Assembly: GCA_045565695.1 (NCBI GenBank)
Contig: JBJLEZ010000009.1
Span: forward strand, 148,219-212,218
Source: GCA-2690565 sp002457235
GTDB taxonomy: Bacteria > Verrucomicrobiota > Verrucomicrobiia > Opitutales > Coraliomargaritaceae
Reading direction: 5' to 3'
Length of the DNA: 64,000 nucleotides
The notes under the pieces were generated by a model. The model saw nothing but the letters and a program-made list of their open reading frames with translations, made no database searches and had not been told where the DNA came from. The position numbers and the translations under genes are program-made. Each line of letters opens with the position of its first letter. Position 1 is the first letter of the stretch. Shown here one piece after another: positions 36,332 through 45,798 of this stretch.

Positions 36332-37729
36332 ATGTCCAAAATTGTTTACGCTCAAGGTTTATGGGAAAACGTTTGTGAAGAACTGAAACGAATCTTTCCT
36401 TCGGATGTTTATGAAATGTGGTTTGCTGACATTGTGTGCGAATCATTGCATGAAGATGTGCTTACGCTCAAAGTGCCGAATGATTTTAATGCTATATGGA
36501 TTGAGAATAATTATTTAGATTTCATTAAGCAGCATGTACGTTTTATCTCTGGCTCTCCTATTTCAGTAAATTTGGAAATTATTGATTCGGCTAAAAATGA
36601 CTCAATAGCTGAAGACATTCCTGCTGAAAAAGCCAATAATTACAGTACCCGGCTGGTAGAAGGTCGAATTTCTTCAAAAGTCCCATCTGAATTAAGACCG
36701 ACATTCTTAAATCCTAAAAATACTTTTGAGAATTTCGTCATCGGATCTGGAAATCAATTGGCGCATGCTGCGAGTATTGCCGTTGCGAATGCACCAGGTA
36801 GGGCCTACAATCCATTATTTGTTTATGGTGCAACAGGTTTAGGGAAAACACATTTGATGCATGCAGTATCGCACCAAATGCTTAATGCAAAGCCAGATGC
36901 TAAGATTGCATATTTATCCACAGAAAAGTTCACCAATGAATTTATTCATGCGATCAGAGAAAATAAATTAGCAAAATTTCGTAAGCGCTATCGCACAGTT
37001 GATGCACTTTTGATTGACGACATTCATTTCCTCTCTGGCAAAGATAGTACCCAAGAAGAATTTTTTCATACATTTAATGACTTATTTGAATCAGGAAAAC
37101 AGATCATTATTGCTAGCGATCGTCCGGCAAATGAGATCGATCGTTTAGAAAATCGTCTCATTTCGAGATTTCAGTGGGGACTCGTAACAGACATACAACC
37201 ACCTGATTTTGAGACACGATTAGCCATTTTACGTAATAAAGCTTCTGCGATGAACCTAGAAATTAATGATGAAATACTTTATTTCTTAGCAGAACGTGTT
37301 TCTAGAAATGTGAGACGTATGGAGGGAGCTTTAACCAGAATCATTAGCTATGATGCTTTAATTGATCGCAAGTTAGATTTAGCTTCTGTTGAGAATCTGC
37401 TTTCTGACTTACTACAAGAAGAAGTATCTGCAGTGATTTCTATTGATCATATTCAGAAAAAAGTGGCCGAGTATTATCAAATTTCATTCAGCGAAATACT
37501 TGGTAGAAAAAGAACAAACAAAATAGCATTTCCTCGACAAGTTGCCATGTATCTATCTCGAACTCTTACCAATGTCCCGCTAAAAGCAATAGGTGATGCT
37601 TTTGGGGGTAGGGATCATGGCACAGTAATTCATGCCTGCAAACAGGTAGAAAACATGATGGAACAGGACGGAACTATTAAACGTTCAGTAGATTATTTAG
37701 GAAATTTGATCACTAAAAATAATTCTTAA
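36332..37729 (+). CDS. dnaA: Chromosomal replication initiator protein DnaA
   Basis: DnaA opens the origin and recruits helicase. The 465-residue protein has domain I ('LWENVCEELKRIFPSDVYEMWF'), Walker A 'VYGATGLGKTHLMHA' (about 164-178), Walker B/sensor 'ALLIDDIHFLSGKDSTQEEFF', and the C-terminal DNA-binding signature 'DAFGGRDHGTVIHACKQVE'. It is preceded by a 427-base intergenic region and followed 3 bases later by a small unknown gene, not by dnaN. Confidence 0.96.
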   Translation: MSKIVYAQGLWENVCEELKRIFPSDVYEMWFADIVCESLHEDVLTLKVPNDFNAIWIENNYLDFIKQHVRFISGSPISVNLEIIDSAKNDSIAEDIPAEKANNYSTRLVEGRISSKVPSELRPTFLNPKNTFENFVIGSGNQLAHAASIAVANAPGRAYNPLFVYGATGLGKTHLMHAVSHQMLNAKPDAKIAYLSTEKFTNEFIHAIRENKLAKFRKRYRTVDALLIDDIHFLSGKDSTQEEFFHTFNDLFESGKQIIIASDRPANEIDRLENRLISRFQWGLVTDIQPPDFETRLAILRNKASAMNLEINDEILYFLAERVSRNVRRMEGALTRIISYDALIDRKLDLASVENLLSDLLQEEVSAVISIDHIQKKVAEYYQISFSEILGRKRTNKIAFPRQVAMYLSRTLTNVPLKAIGDAFGGRDHGTVIHACKQVENMMEQDGTIKRSVDYLGNLITKNNS

Positions 37730-37732
37730 TTT

Positions 37733-38188
37733 ATGGACTTAACGGACGAACAAAAATCAGTGGTCAGTCAATGGGTATCAGAAGGTGAGTCTATTGCAAA
37801 AATTCAAAATTTGCTAAAGGAACATTTTGATTTGGGATTAACCTATATGGATGTTCGCTTCTTGGTTGATGATCTAGGTGTTGTTTATAAAGATTCGAAT
37901 GAGTCTTTAGAAGATGAAGACAATGCAGAATCAAAAACAGAAGATTCTACAGAAGAAAACAGCGATCCAGCTGGCGTTACAGTTGATGTTGATGCAGTGA
38001 TTCGTCCTGGTTCATTAGTAAGCGGCAATGTACGATTTAGCGATGGAAATGTACTTGGATGGCAACTCACTAGTACTGGACAGTTAGGCCTAATTCCGGG
38101 CGATGATCCTGAATACCGTCCTTCAAATGAAGATTTACAGTCTTTCCAAACTCAGTTGCAAGAACTCCTTAAAGAAAAAGGATTTTAA
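37733..38188 (+). CDS. Conserved hypothetical protein next to dnaA
   Basis: The 151-residue soluble protein has an N-terminal region that resembles a helix-turn-helix-like unit ('LTDEQKSVVSQWVSEGESIAKIQNLLKEHF'), an acidic linker (about 58-80), and a C-terminal compact beta region 'VIRPGSLVSGNVRFSDGNVLGWQLTSTGQLGLIPGDDPEY'. No known function is recognised. Its start lies 3 bases after the dnaA stop, so it is probably co-transcribed, and its end overlaps the convergent gene by 4 bases. Length and layout suggest a lineage-specific family. Confidence 0.7.
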   Translation: MDLTDEQKSVVSQWVSEGESIAKIQNLLKEHFDLGLTYMDVRFLVDDLGVVYKDSNESLEDEDNAESKTEDSTEENSDPAGVTVDVDAVIRPGSLVSGNVRFSDGNVLGWQLTSTGQLGLIPGDDPEYRPSNEDLQSFQTQLQELLKEKGF

Positions 38189-38682
38189 TCCACAGAATAC
38201 TTTAAAGGATACAATCTTACCCCCAGAAGATTATCTCTAAAACTGAAATCATAGTGTGTATCTGAAGTATTCTGCCCAAGATTTAACGCTGTTGCATCAG
38301 TTGTTGGTGAAAATGTTTTATTTTTCAGATGGGCGGATATTACTTGAGTATGATAATCCTTTGAGGATATTTTTAGACGGTAAGTATTTTCTTGAAATTT
38401 ATTGGTATCGATAGGGATTAAATTTCTTCCCATTACAAGCCCATCAAATCGCTCAACAATTTGACCCTTTGAATCGATAATTTCTAAAACCGCTCCCGGT
38501 CCGCCTTTAGGGTAACGTGTAAACTCAATACCAAACTCGTCAGCGTATCGAATTCCAAGATGAAAAACACCTGGATTTGTCTGTAACGCCTTAGGTCCCA
38601 TGAAAATAAACAACGCTCCAACAACACCAGTTAGAACAATTAAAGCAAAAACAATGAATTTACCACTAAACAACATTGACAT
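38185..38682 (-). CDS. Membrane-anchored hypothetical protein
   Basis: The 165-residue protein has one N-terminal membrane helix (about 8-30, 'KFIVFALIVLTGVVGALFIFMG') and an exported beta-rich domain containing 'YRLKISSKDYHTQVISAHL'. No family is recognised. It is convergent with the gene after dnaA and is divergently transcribed from the respiratory cluster, about 140 bases from the first small ORF there. Confidence 0.65.
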   Translation of the reverse strand: MSMLFSGKFIVFALIVLTGVVGALFIFMGPKALQTNPGVFHLGIRYADEFGIEFTRYPKGGPGAVLEIIDSKGQIVERFDGLVMGRNLIPIDTNKFQENTYRLKISSKDYHTQVISAHLKNKTFSPTTDATALNLGQNTSDTHYDFSFRDNLLGVRLYPLKYSVD

Positions 38683-38826
38683 TATATAGAAAGATAGAAA
38701 AAAAACTTACACGTTTTATTAATATATACATATTGGGGTTTAAATTAGTATACGACAAATTGTTTAAAAAATTTAATTAAAATTTGCAATTGTGTTCTAA
38801 ATTAGCTCTTTTACTAACACTTTATA

Positions 38827-39015
38827 ATGAACTTAAATAAAAGGATTACAAGAAAGTCATTTTTCAAAAAACTGGGACTCTTTAGCGGTGGTTCAGTGAT
38901 TGCTGGTTATTATACAAATAAAGGTTTTACCAGCAAATCATCGGCAATGACATCAAGATTAGATATGCGCTTCAAAAAGCCTTCAAATATTATCCAAAGC
39001 GACATCTTAAGCTAA
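38827..39015 (+). CDS. Small Tat-like signal protein upstream of the ACIII genes
   Basis: The 62-residue ORF has an N-terminal 'ITRKSFFKKLGLFSGGSVIAGYY' segment that resembles a twin-arginine signal (RK rather than RR), followed by only about 35 residues. It lies 26 bases before actA in the same direction. It may be a small exported subunit of the ACIII cluster, a remnant of a larger Tat protein, or non-coding. No homologue is recognised. Confidence 0.45.
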   Translation: MNLNKRITRKSFFKKLGLFSGGSVIAGYYTNKGFTSKSSAMTSRLDMRFKKPSNIIQSDILS

Positions 39016-39041
39016 TATAGAAACAATCTGATACGAATCCT

Positions 39042-39695
39042 ATGGCCAATATATTCCCTAAGTGGGTAAATACAGTCCCAATAAAAGTAATTGTAGCGTT
39101 ATTGTTGATCAAAACAGCAATTGTTTTAGGAATTACATACTACTTTAGCCCACAATATACAAGAGTAGGGTATGCACCAACCCAACCAGTAGCTTTCAGT
39201 CATGAATTTCATGCTGGTACCCTAGAAATAGATTGTCGTTATTGTCATACTTTTGTTGAGCAGTCAGGTCATTCAAATGTACCAGGTACAAATGTTTGTA
39301 TGTCATGCCATAGTATGGTACTCAAGGACGATGCCCGCCTTGCTACAGTTCGTCAGAGTTATGATTCAGGTGAACCAATACCATGGGTAAGAGTGCATAA
39401 AGTACCAGACTATGTTTATTTCAATCACGCCGTTCACGTAAATCGAGGTATCAGCTGTGTTGAATGCCACGGTAAAGTCGATGAAATGGAAGTAGTTTAT
39501 CATGCTAAACAATTGAGCATGGGGTTTTGCTTAGAATGTCATAGAAATCCTGAAGATTACATTCGTCCAGTCGAAGAGGTATATAATTTAGATTGGGAAC
39601 GACCAACTGACCCAAGTGCGGTCAAAGAAATAGAAGAATTTGTGCACGATTGGGGTGTCAATCCTCCTCAAAGTTGCTCTGGATGTCATCGATAA
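39042..39695 (+). CDS. actA: Alternative complex III pentaheme cytochrome c subunit ActA
   Basis: ACIII oxidises quinol and passes electrons to cytochrome c or an oxidase in bacteria without a bc1 complex. The 217-residue ActA has one N-terminal membrane anchor (14-36) and five CxxCH heme-binding motifs at C65, C86, C139, C163 and C212, as in characterised ActA. It starts the order actABCDEF, which is diagnostic of ACIII. The gene follows a small Tat-like ORF. Confidence 0.94.
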   Translation: MANIFPKWVNTVPIKVIVALLLIKTAIVLGITYYFSPQYTRVGYAPTQPVAFSHEFHAGTLEIDCRYCHTFVEQSGHSNVPGTNVCMSCHSMVLKDDARLATVRQSYDSGEPIPWVRVHKVPDYVYFNHAVHVNRGISCVECHGKVDEMEVVYHAKQLSMGFCLECHRNPEDYIRPVEEVYNLDWERPTDPSAVKEIEEFVHDWGVNPPQSCSGCHR

Positions 39696-39704
39696 TATCA
39701 AATC

Positions 39705-42700
39705 ATGAAAGAAAAATCACAAGAACATGGTGCTAAATATTGGAAAAGTCTTGATGACTTAGCTGAAACGCCAGCATTTAAGGAATGGGTGGAAAAAGAA
39801 TTTCCTTCTGGAGCTTCAGAACTCGAAGGAGTAGGGCGTAGAAATTTCATGAAGATAATGGCAGCTTCATTCGGTCTAGCAGGACTAGGAATGACTGGAT
39901 GTCGTCGTCCAAAACAACATATATTGCCTTACGCTCAACAACCAGAAAACCTAATCCCTGGAGTTGCTAATTTCTTTTGTTCCTCAGTTCCTGGTCTTAC
40001 TGCTAACACTCCAATTATTGTCGAATCTCATCAAGGAAGACCCACAAAGATTGAGGGAAACCCGTCCTATAAGCCATTTGGCGGAACAACAACTATTTAC
40101 GATCAAGCATCCATACTTGATCTCTATGATCCTGATCGCTCAACCGCCTCCACAAATAACAATTCGAAAGTTACCGCTTACCAAGTCAAAGACTTTCTTT
40201 TAAGCTTAAAAGAATCAAATACAGATACAAAAGGAGCTGGACTGGCTATATTAGCTGAACCGAGTGTCTCACCCTCTAAGATTGCACTGAAAAAGGCTCT
40301 TGAGACTCGTTACCCTGAAGCAACTTGGACAGAGTATACACCTAGCCAATTTTTAAATTCTAAAAAAGCAGCAAAATCTGTTTACGGACAAACCGTAAAG
40401 AGTTCAGTCGATTTTTCTAAAGCAAAGCGTATTTTATCGATAGATGCAGATTTCTTATCTGAAGGAGATGATGCCCTAGCTAAGTCTCGTGGCTTTACTG
40501 CGAAACGAAAGATTCTTAACAAAAATGAGGTATCTAAAATGAATCGCCTCTATTCTGTTGAAAGTAACTTAACCACTACTGGGTCGATGGCAGACCATCG
40601 TTTACGGTTAAGTGTTTCACAAATGCCAGCGTTTATCGCCAAATTAGCAATCGAATTGATAAAGCTTTCCAATACATCAGGCGATATCATCAATAAGTTA
40701 TCTTCCATTGCTAGCACATGCGAAATAGAAGACAAATGGGTCAAAGAATGTGCGACAGATTTATTCGAGTCTAAAGGACATGCGGTGATTCTATTGGGCG
40801 ATCATTTATCCGTTGAAACGCATGCTCTTGGTTTTTACTTAAATGAGTTATTATCAGCACCTGTATCATTGCTAGAGGTTGGTGATCCCGCTCCTGAGAT
40901 TAACGATTTAGCAAATTCAATCAATTCAGGGTCTGTCAAAACTTTGATTATGCTAGGTGGCAATCCAGTTTTTGATGCTCCATCAGATTTGAAATGCTCT
41001 AAATTGCTGAACAAGGTTGATACAACTATTCACTTGAGTTACTCATATAATGAAACTTCTGCTGAATCTGACTACCATATTGCGCAATCACATTATTTAG
41101 AGTCTTGGTCAGATGGAAGGACTCCTGAGGGTCACATTGTTCCAGTTCAGCCATTAATAGAACCGTTGTTTGATACCTTTGATGAGTTAGCAATTCTTTC
41201 AAGCCTAGTCTATGATACTCCTAAAGAAAGCTACGCCATTGTAAAAGATACTTTTGCAAGTCTGGGCGGTACTGATTTTAATCAGTTTCTTAGACAAGGT
41301 ATTTTAGAGACAGTTTCTTATTCTACTTATTCTGAAAATGTAAATGTTTCCGCTTTAGCTCAATTACTCAATCAGGCTTCAACTGATCTAGTAAAACTGG
41401 GTCTTTCTAATTTAGAACTTCGCTTTATTCCCAGCTTTCATGCTTTAGATGGACGATTTGCTAATAATGGATGGATGATGGAGTGTCCGGACCCTATTAC
41501 AAAACTTACATGGGATAATGCTTTATTGGTCAGTCCACGTTTGGCTAAAGAATTAGAAAGCGAGTACGGCGTATCTATTTTCGCTACTAGTACCTCTATG
41601 AATGAAGAGAGTGCTTTCTTCAAAAGTGCCAAAGGAGAATTACAAAAGAACTCTTCTGTCTTTAAGAGAGGAAAAGAGTCCGCCGTCATCGCACAAATTA
41701 GTGTTGGAGACAATAATCTAGAAATACCTATTCATGTATTGCCTGGTTTAGCGAATTACACAGTAGTTTTACCTTATGGAATGGGTCGCAAACTGGTTGG
41801 ACGAGTTGGTGAAAACGTAGGAATCAATACCTATGGATTAAGGACCTCTGCTGGAATGGGATTCATTAGCGGAGTAAAATTAAAGGCCACAGAGAAACGC
41901 TTTTTCTTAGCAAATACACAGGAGCATTGGTCAATGGAAGGACGTGCAATTGTGAGAGAAGGTACTGTAGATTATTATAAAAAGAATCCAGATTTTGTAA
42001 ATCAGATGGGTGTAGAGTCTCACGCTCCTGCTAATTATGGCTACAAAGACGATGCTTCTTTAGCCGATAAATCCCAAAATCAGTATCGTGGTAATTCAGC
42101 TTATGTGCATCCTAAATTTAATGTACCAGATCCAAATGTAAAAATCTGGAAGGGTAAAGAGGAACTATACCCAAATAGCCAACAATGGGGCATGACCATT
42201 GATTTGAATACTTGTACTGGCTGTTCTGCATGTGTTGTAGCCTGTCAAAGTGAAAACAACATTCCTATTGTTGGTAAAGATCAAGTTCTTCGAGGAAGAG
42301 AAATGCATTGGATTCGTTTAGATCGCTATTTTTCTGCTGAAAAATATAAAGCTTCTGAGGTACCCGAAGATGTTCAAGTATCCTTTATGGGTATGACTTG
42401 TGCACATTGTGAAAACGCACCTTGCGAAAGCGTTTGTCCGGTTAATGCAACAGTTCACGACAAAGAGGGTCTTAATACTATGGCCTATAATCGTTGTGTA
42501 GGAACTCGTTATTGTGCCAATAACTGTCCGTACAAAGTACGTCGATTCAACTTCTTTGATTGGAACAAACGTGAGATAGGTGAGTTTTATAAAGGCCCAC
42601 TTGGTCCGGTTGAAGAGCCAGAACTTGAAAAAATGCGCGCCAACCCAGATGTTACCGTTCGTATGCGTGGTGTAATGGAAAAATGCACCTATTGCGTACA

Positions 42701-43073
42701 AAGAATACAAGCGGCTAAGATTAATCAGAAAAGTATTGCTGGTGCGAGCAATGATACCGCAGTTCCAGATGGGACAATTAAGACTGCTTGTCAGCAAGTC
42801 TGTCCTAATGATTCTATTTCATTTGGAGATATTTCTGATCCAAATTCAGAGGTCTCTAAAATGAAGGCAAGCGATAGAAACTATTCCGTACTAGGATATT
42901 TAAATGTGCGTCCACGAACCACCTATTTAGCACGTTTGAGAAATCCTAATAAGCTGATGCCTGATTATTATAAGAAACCTTACGCCTATAAAGCTTACAA
43001 GGAACGATATGGTAACCCTCAATCAACTAATGGAGATCATTCTCATTACGATGAACCTCACTCAGCTCATTAA
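39705..43073 (+). CDS. actB: Alternative complex III iron-sulfur subunit ActB
   Basis: The 1122-residue protein fuses a molybdopterin-oxidoreductase-like domain to a C-terminal ferredoxin-like domain. A twin-arginine motif lies at residues 45-46 ('GVGRRNFMKIMAASFGLAG'), so it is exported folded. The Fe-S region (about 835-1030) contains 'CTGCSACVVACQSENN', 'CAHCENAPCESVCP', 'CVGTRYCANNCPY' and 'CTYCVQRI'. In characterised ACIII the molybdopterin-like part holds no cofactor, and the same is inferred here. It lies between actA and actC. Confidence 0.94.
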   Translation: MKEKSQEHGAKYWKSLDDLAETPAFKEWVEKEFPSGASELEGVGRRNFMKIMAASFGLAGLGMTGCRRPKQHILPYAQQPENLIPGVANFFCSSVPGLTANTPIIVESHQGRPTKIEGNPSYKPFGGTTTIYDQASILDLYDPDRSTASTNNNSKVTAYQVKDFLLSLKESNTDTKGAGLAILAEPSVSPSKIALKKALETRYPEATWTEYTPSQFLNSKKAAKSVYGQTVKSSVDFSKAKRILSIDADFLSEGDDALAKSRGFTAKRKILNKNEVSKMNRLYSVESNLTTTGSMADHRLRLSVSQMPAFIAKLAIELIKLSNTSGDIINKLSSIASTCEIEDKWVKECATDLFESKGHAVILLGDHLSVETHALGFYLNELLSAPVSLLEVGDPAPEINDLANSINSGSVKTLIMLGGNPVFDAPSDLKCSKLLNKVDTTIHLSYSYNETSAESDYHIAQSHYLESWSDGRTPEGHIVPVQPLIEPLFDTFDELAILSSLVYDTPKESYAIVKDTFASLGGTDFNQFLRQGILETVSYSTYSENVNVSALAQLLNQASTDLVKLGLSNLELRFIPSFHALDGRFANNGWMMECPDPITKLTWDNALLVSPRLAKELESEYGVSIFATSTSMNEESAFFKSAKGELQKNSSVFKRGKESAVIAQISVGDNNLEIPIHVLPGLANYTVVLPYGMGRKLVGRVGENVGINTYGLRTSAGMGFISGVKLKATEKRFFLANTQEHWSMEGRAIVREGTVDYYKKNPDFVNQMGVESHAPANYGYKDDASLADKSQNQYRGNSAYVHPKFNVPDPNVKIWKGKEELYPNSQQWGMTIDLNTCTGCSACVVACQSENNIPIVGKDQVLRGREMHWIRLDRYFSAEKYKASEVPEDVQVSFMGMTCAHCENAPCESVCPVNATVHDKEGLNTMAYNRCVGTRYCANNCPYKVRRFNFFDWNKREIGEFYKGPLGPVEEPELEKMRANPDVTVRMRGVMEKCTYCVQRIQAAKINQKSIAGASNDTAVPDGTIKTACQQVCPNDSISFGDISDPNSEVSKMKASDRNYSVLGYLNVRPRTTYLARLRNPNKLMPDYYKKPYAYKAYKERYGNPQSTNGDHSHYDEPHSAH

Positions 43074-43086
43074 TTTATAAAATATT

Positions 43087-44595
43087 ATGTCCTCGGATAC
43101 TACTAATAATTCAATAGATGCGGGCCAACAGGCTCTACTCGATAAGGTGGCGCCTGCTACTTTAGAAGAGCAGGTGTTGGTGACTAACAATCGTGATTTT
43201 AGTTGGGTGACTAACAAAATCTGCAGGATTGTTGAGTCCAATGCACCAAACTGGTGGTGGGTCTGCATGAGTGTAGCACTGGTTACAGCTTCTTTTACAT
43301 TGATGGGGTTAATTTGGCTAGTCAGCACAGGAGTAGGTGTCTGGGGACTCGCAAACCCTATTAACTGGGGATGGGCGATTGTTAACTTCGTTTTTTGGAT
43401 TGGTATTGGTCATGCTGGTACGTTGATTTCTGCCATCTTGTGTCTGCTTAAACAAGGTTGGAGAACATCCATTAATCGTGCTGCTGAAGCGATGACCATT
43501 TTTGCCGTTGTCTGTGCCGGTATATTTCCTTTGTTCCACGTTGGTCGTGTTTGGTTTGCTTGGTGGTTATTTCCACTTCCTAACGCAAATCTGATATGGC
43601 CACAATTTAGGTCACCTTTAGAATGGGACGTTTTTGCTGTTTCGACTTATGGAACGGTATCCGTTTTATTCTGGTACATGGGTATGATTCCTGACTTAGG
43701 AGTATTAAGAGACCGAGCCGTTCAACGATTAAGTGCTGGTGTTTATGAAGAAACATCCAAACTTAGGGAGTCTATGGCACGATATGCAGATGTATTTAGA
43801 AAGTATTTCTACGGTATACTTGCGATGGGCTGGAGAAATGCTGGAAATCATTGGCGTAATTATGAAATGGCCTATTTGTTACTTGCAGGCTTATCCACTC
43901 CATTGGTCCTTTCTGTGCATACAATCGTTTCTTTTGACTTTGCTGTTGCAGTTCTTCCTGGTTGGCATACGACCATTTTCCCACCTTATTTTGTAGCTGG
44001 AGCGATCTTTTCAGGATTTGGGATGGTGCTTACTTTGATGCTTCCTTTGAGAGCTCTTTACGGATTACATGACTTAATTACCCAAAGGCACATAGATAAT
44101 ATGTGTAAGATTTGTCTAGGTACAGGATCCATTGTTGGCTATGCCTACATTATGGAATTCTTTATCGCATGGTACGGTGCAAACCCATACGAAAGCTTTG
44201 CCTTCATAAATCGAGCATTTGGCCAATATTCTTGGGCTTACTACATTATGTTCTCATGTAATGTATTCACTCCTCAATTATTCTGGTTCAAGGCAGTTAG
44301 AGAAAATGCATCGTTAGTTTGGATTATGTCTATCTTGATTAATGTCGGTATGTGGTTCGAGCGATTTGTCATTACTGTTACCTCTCTTGCCAATGACTTT
44401 TTACCGAGTAGTTGGGGATATTATTCACCAACTATCGTAGACATATTTACATTCGCTGGCACCTTTGGCTTATTCTCAACTTTGTTCCTTATGTTTTTAA
44501 GATTTTTACCTCTTATGCCTATTGGTGAAATTAAGTTTGTTATGCCACAAGCGGATCCGCATGGGCATAGCGATGATGGAAAGGAGTCACACTAA
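43087..44595 (+). CDS. actC: Alternative complex III membrane subunit ActC (NrfD/PsrC family)
   Basis: The 502-residue NrfD-like membrane protein has about ten helices. It contributes to the quinol-binding side of ACIII. Recognisable features are 'NWGWAIVNFVFWIGIGHAGTLISA' and 'YMAYLL-...TPLVLSVHTIVSFDFA'-type segments of the family ('LSTPLVLSVHTIVSFDFAVA'). Its final base overlaps the actD start (ATG at 44595), so the two are translationally coupled. Confidence 0.92.
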   Translation: MSSDTTNNSIDAGQQALLDKVAPATLEEQVLVTNNRDFSWVTNKICRIVESNAPNWWWVCMSVALVTASFTLMGLIWLVSTGVGVWGLANPINWGWAIVNFVFWIGIGHAGTLISAILCLLKQGWRTSINRAAEAMTIFAVVCAGIFPLFHVGRVWFAWWLFPLPNANLIWPQFRSPLEWDVFAVSTYGTVSVLFWYMGMIPDLGVLRDRAVQRLSAGVYEETSKLRESMARYADVFRKYFYGILAMGWRNAGNHWRNYEMAYLLLAGLSTPLVLSVHTIVSFDFAVAVLPGWHTTIFPPYFVAGAIFSGFGMVLTLMLPLRALYGLHDLITQRHIDNMCKICLGTGSIVGYAYIMEFFIAWYGANPYESFAFINRAFGQYSWAYYIMFSCNVFTPQLFWFKAVRENASLVWIMSILINVGMWFERFVITVTSLANDFLPSSWGYYSPTIVDIFTFAGTFGLFSTLFLMFLRFLPLMPIGEIKFVMPQADPHGHSDDGKESH

Positions 44596-45128
44596 TGTCA
44601 GAAGAAATTTATGGTATGGTTGCTAGCTTCAAGGATACACCGTCCTTATATCATGCAGCAGAAAAAGTACGAGATGCCGGTTTTAAGCACTGGGACACTT
44701 ACTCATCTTTTCCTGTACATGGTATGCCGGAAGCACAAGGACAAGCTCGCTCTAAGGTGCCCATCTTTACTTTCGTTGGCGGCCTTACTGGATTAACACT
44801 AGGTACAGCTATGGTCTGGTATATGAATGCTTTTGATTATCCATTGATTGTTGGTGGCTATCCGTTCTTCAGCCCTGTATTTCCGTTTCCTATTATGTAT
44901 GAATTGACCATCCTCTTAGCTGCCTTTGGTACATTAGGAGGCATGTTCATAATGAATTTATTGCCACAACATTATAACTCTTTATTTAATTGTGCAAAAT
45001 TTCTAGAGGTCTCAGATGAACGCCTAATGATCGCAATTGAAGCGAAAGATGGGCAATATAATCATGAAGCAACTAAACAATTTTTAGAATCCATTGGTGG
45101 TTTTGATATAGAGGAGGTTAAGGCTTAA
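44595..45128 (+). CDS. actD: Alternative complex III subunit ActD
   Basis: The 177-residue ActD has a cytoplasmic N-terminal domain ('YGMVASFKDTPSLYHAAEKVRDAGFKHWDTYSSFPVHG'-like region, with the typical 'TPFPVHGM'-like motif) and two membrane helices (about 55-75 and 95-120). The order after actC matches ACIII clusters. It starts on the last base of actC and ends 6 bases before actE. It is one of the few genes here with a purine-rich GGAAAGGAG upstream of the start, but that stretch is also part of the actC coding sequence. Confidence 0.9.
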   Translation: MSEEIYGMVASFKDTPSLYHAAEKVRDAGFKHWDTYSSFPVHGMPEAQGQARSKVPIFTFVGGLTGLTLGTAMVWYMNAFDYPLIVGGYPFFSPVFPFPIMYELTILLAAFGTLGGMFIMNLLPQHYNSLFNCAKFLEVSDERLMIAIEAKDGQYNHEATKQFLESIGGFDIEEVKA

Positions 45129-45134
45129 TCAATT

Positions 45135-45793
45135 ATGCGCTTATTTTTAACAATTTACGTTTTAGTAATAGTTGCTACTGTATCCATTTTAGGATTTAGA
45201 GGCTCTCTGACTGAAAAAGAACCGGTTGAAGTATTCAATGATATGGATCGCCAAGCTAAGTATAAGCCTCAAGCGGAAAACTCTTTTTATGCTAACGGAC
45301 AAAATGATCGTTTGCCGCCGAAGCTTACAGTATCGCGGGGTAATGCTTTGGAAATAAAAGACGTTTTCAGTACAGAATTCACTTCAAGTACTTCCTCAGA
45401 GGAATTAGTGCTTTCAGGTAAAGATGCTAATGGTGAGTTTTCTGATCCTACTTTCTCCCATATCCAGTGGATTTTGAACTCATGCAATATGGACAAGAAA
45501 GTTATAATATTTTTTGTATGACTTGCCATGGTGCCGCAGGTGATGGAAATGGAGTAACTAAGCAGTATGGTATCTTAGCCACCTCATATCATGACGATCG
45601 CTTGAGAGATGCTCCTGATGGATACATCTATGATGTGATTACCAATGGAAAAGGGTTAATGTACGGCTTAAAGGATCGCTTATCAAATGAACAGAGATGG
45701 GCGATTGTACTTTATTTGAGGGCTTTACAACGTTCACAGAGCGCACCACTTGAATCACTATCCACAACAGAAAAATCAGAATTAGGGCTATAA
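45135..45793 (+). CDS. actE: Alternative complex III monoheme cytochrome c ActE, frameshifted
   Basis: Two overlapping frames make one ActE. The first (45135-45521) gives the membrane anchor 'MRLFLTIYVLVIVATVSILGF' and the ActE hallmark 'VFNDMDRQAKYKPQAENSFYANGQ'. The second (from about 45466 to 45793) gives 'VDFELMQYGQESYNIFCMTCHGAAGDGNG' parts with the CxxCH heme site. Adding one C to the CC at 45464-45465 joins them as ...SHI-PVDFELMQYGQ. ActE is a c-type cytochrome exposed to the periplasm that passes electrons out of ACIII. The missing base is either a real mutation or a sequencing/assembly error. Confidence 0.85.
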
Positions 45794-45798
45794 ATAGT

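Noticed and set aside
42318..42797. 159-codon open frame on the minus strand inside actB
   Set aside because: It is antisense to the conserved Fe-S region of actB and has no recognisable motif; it is a coding shadow.
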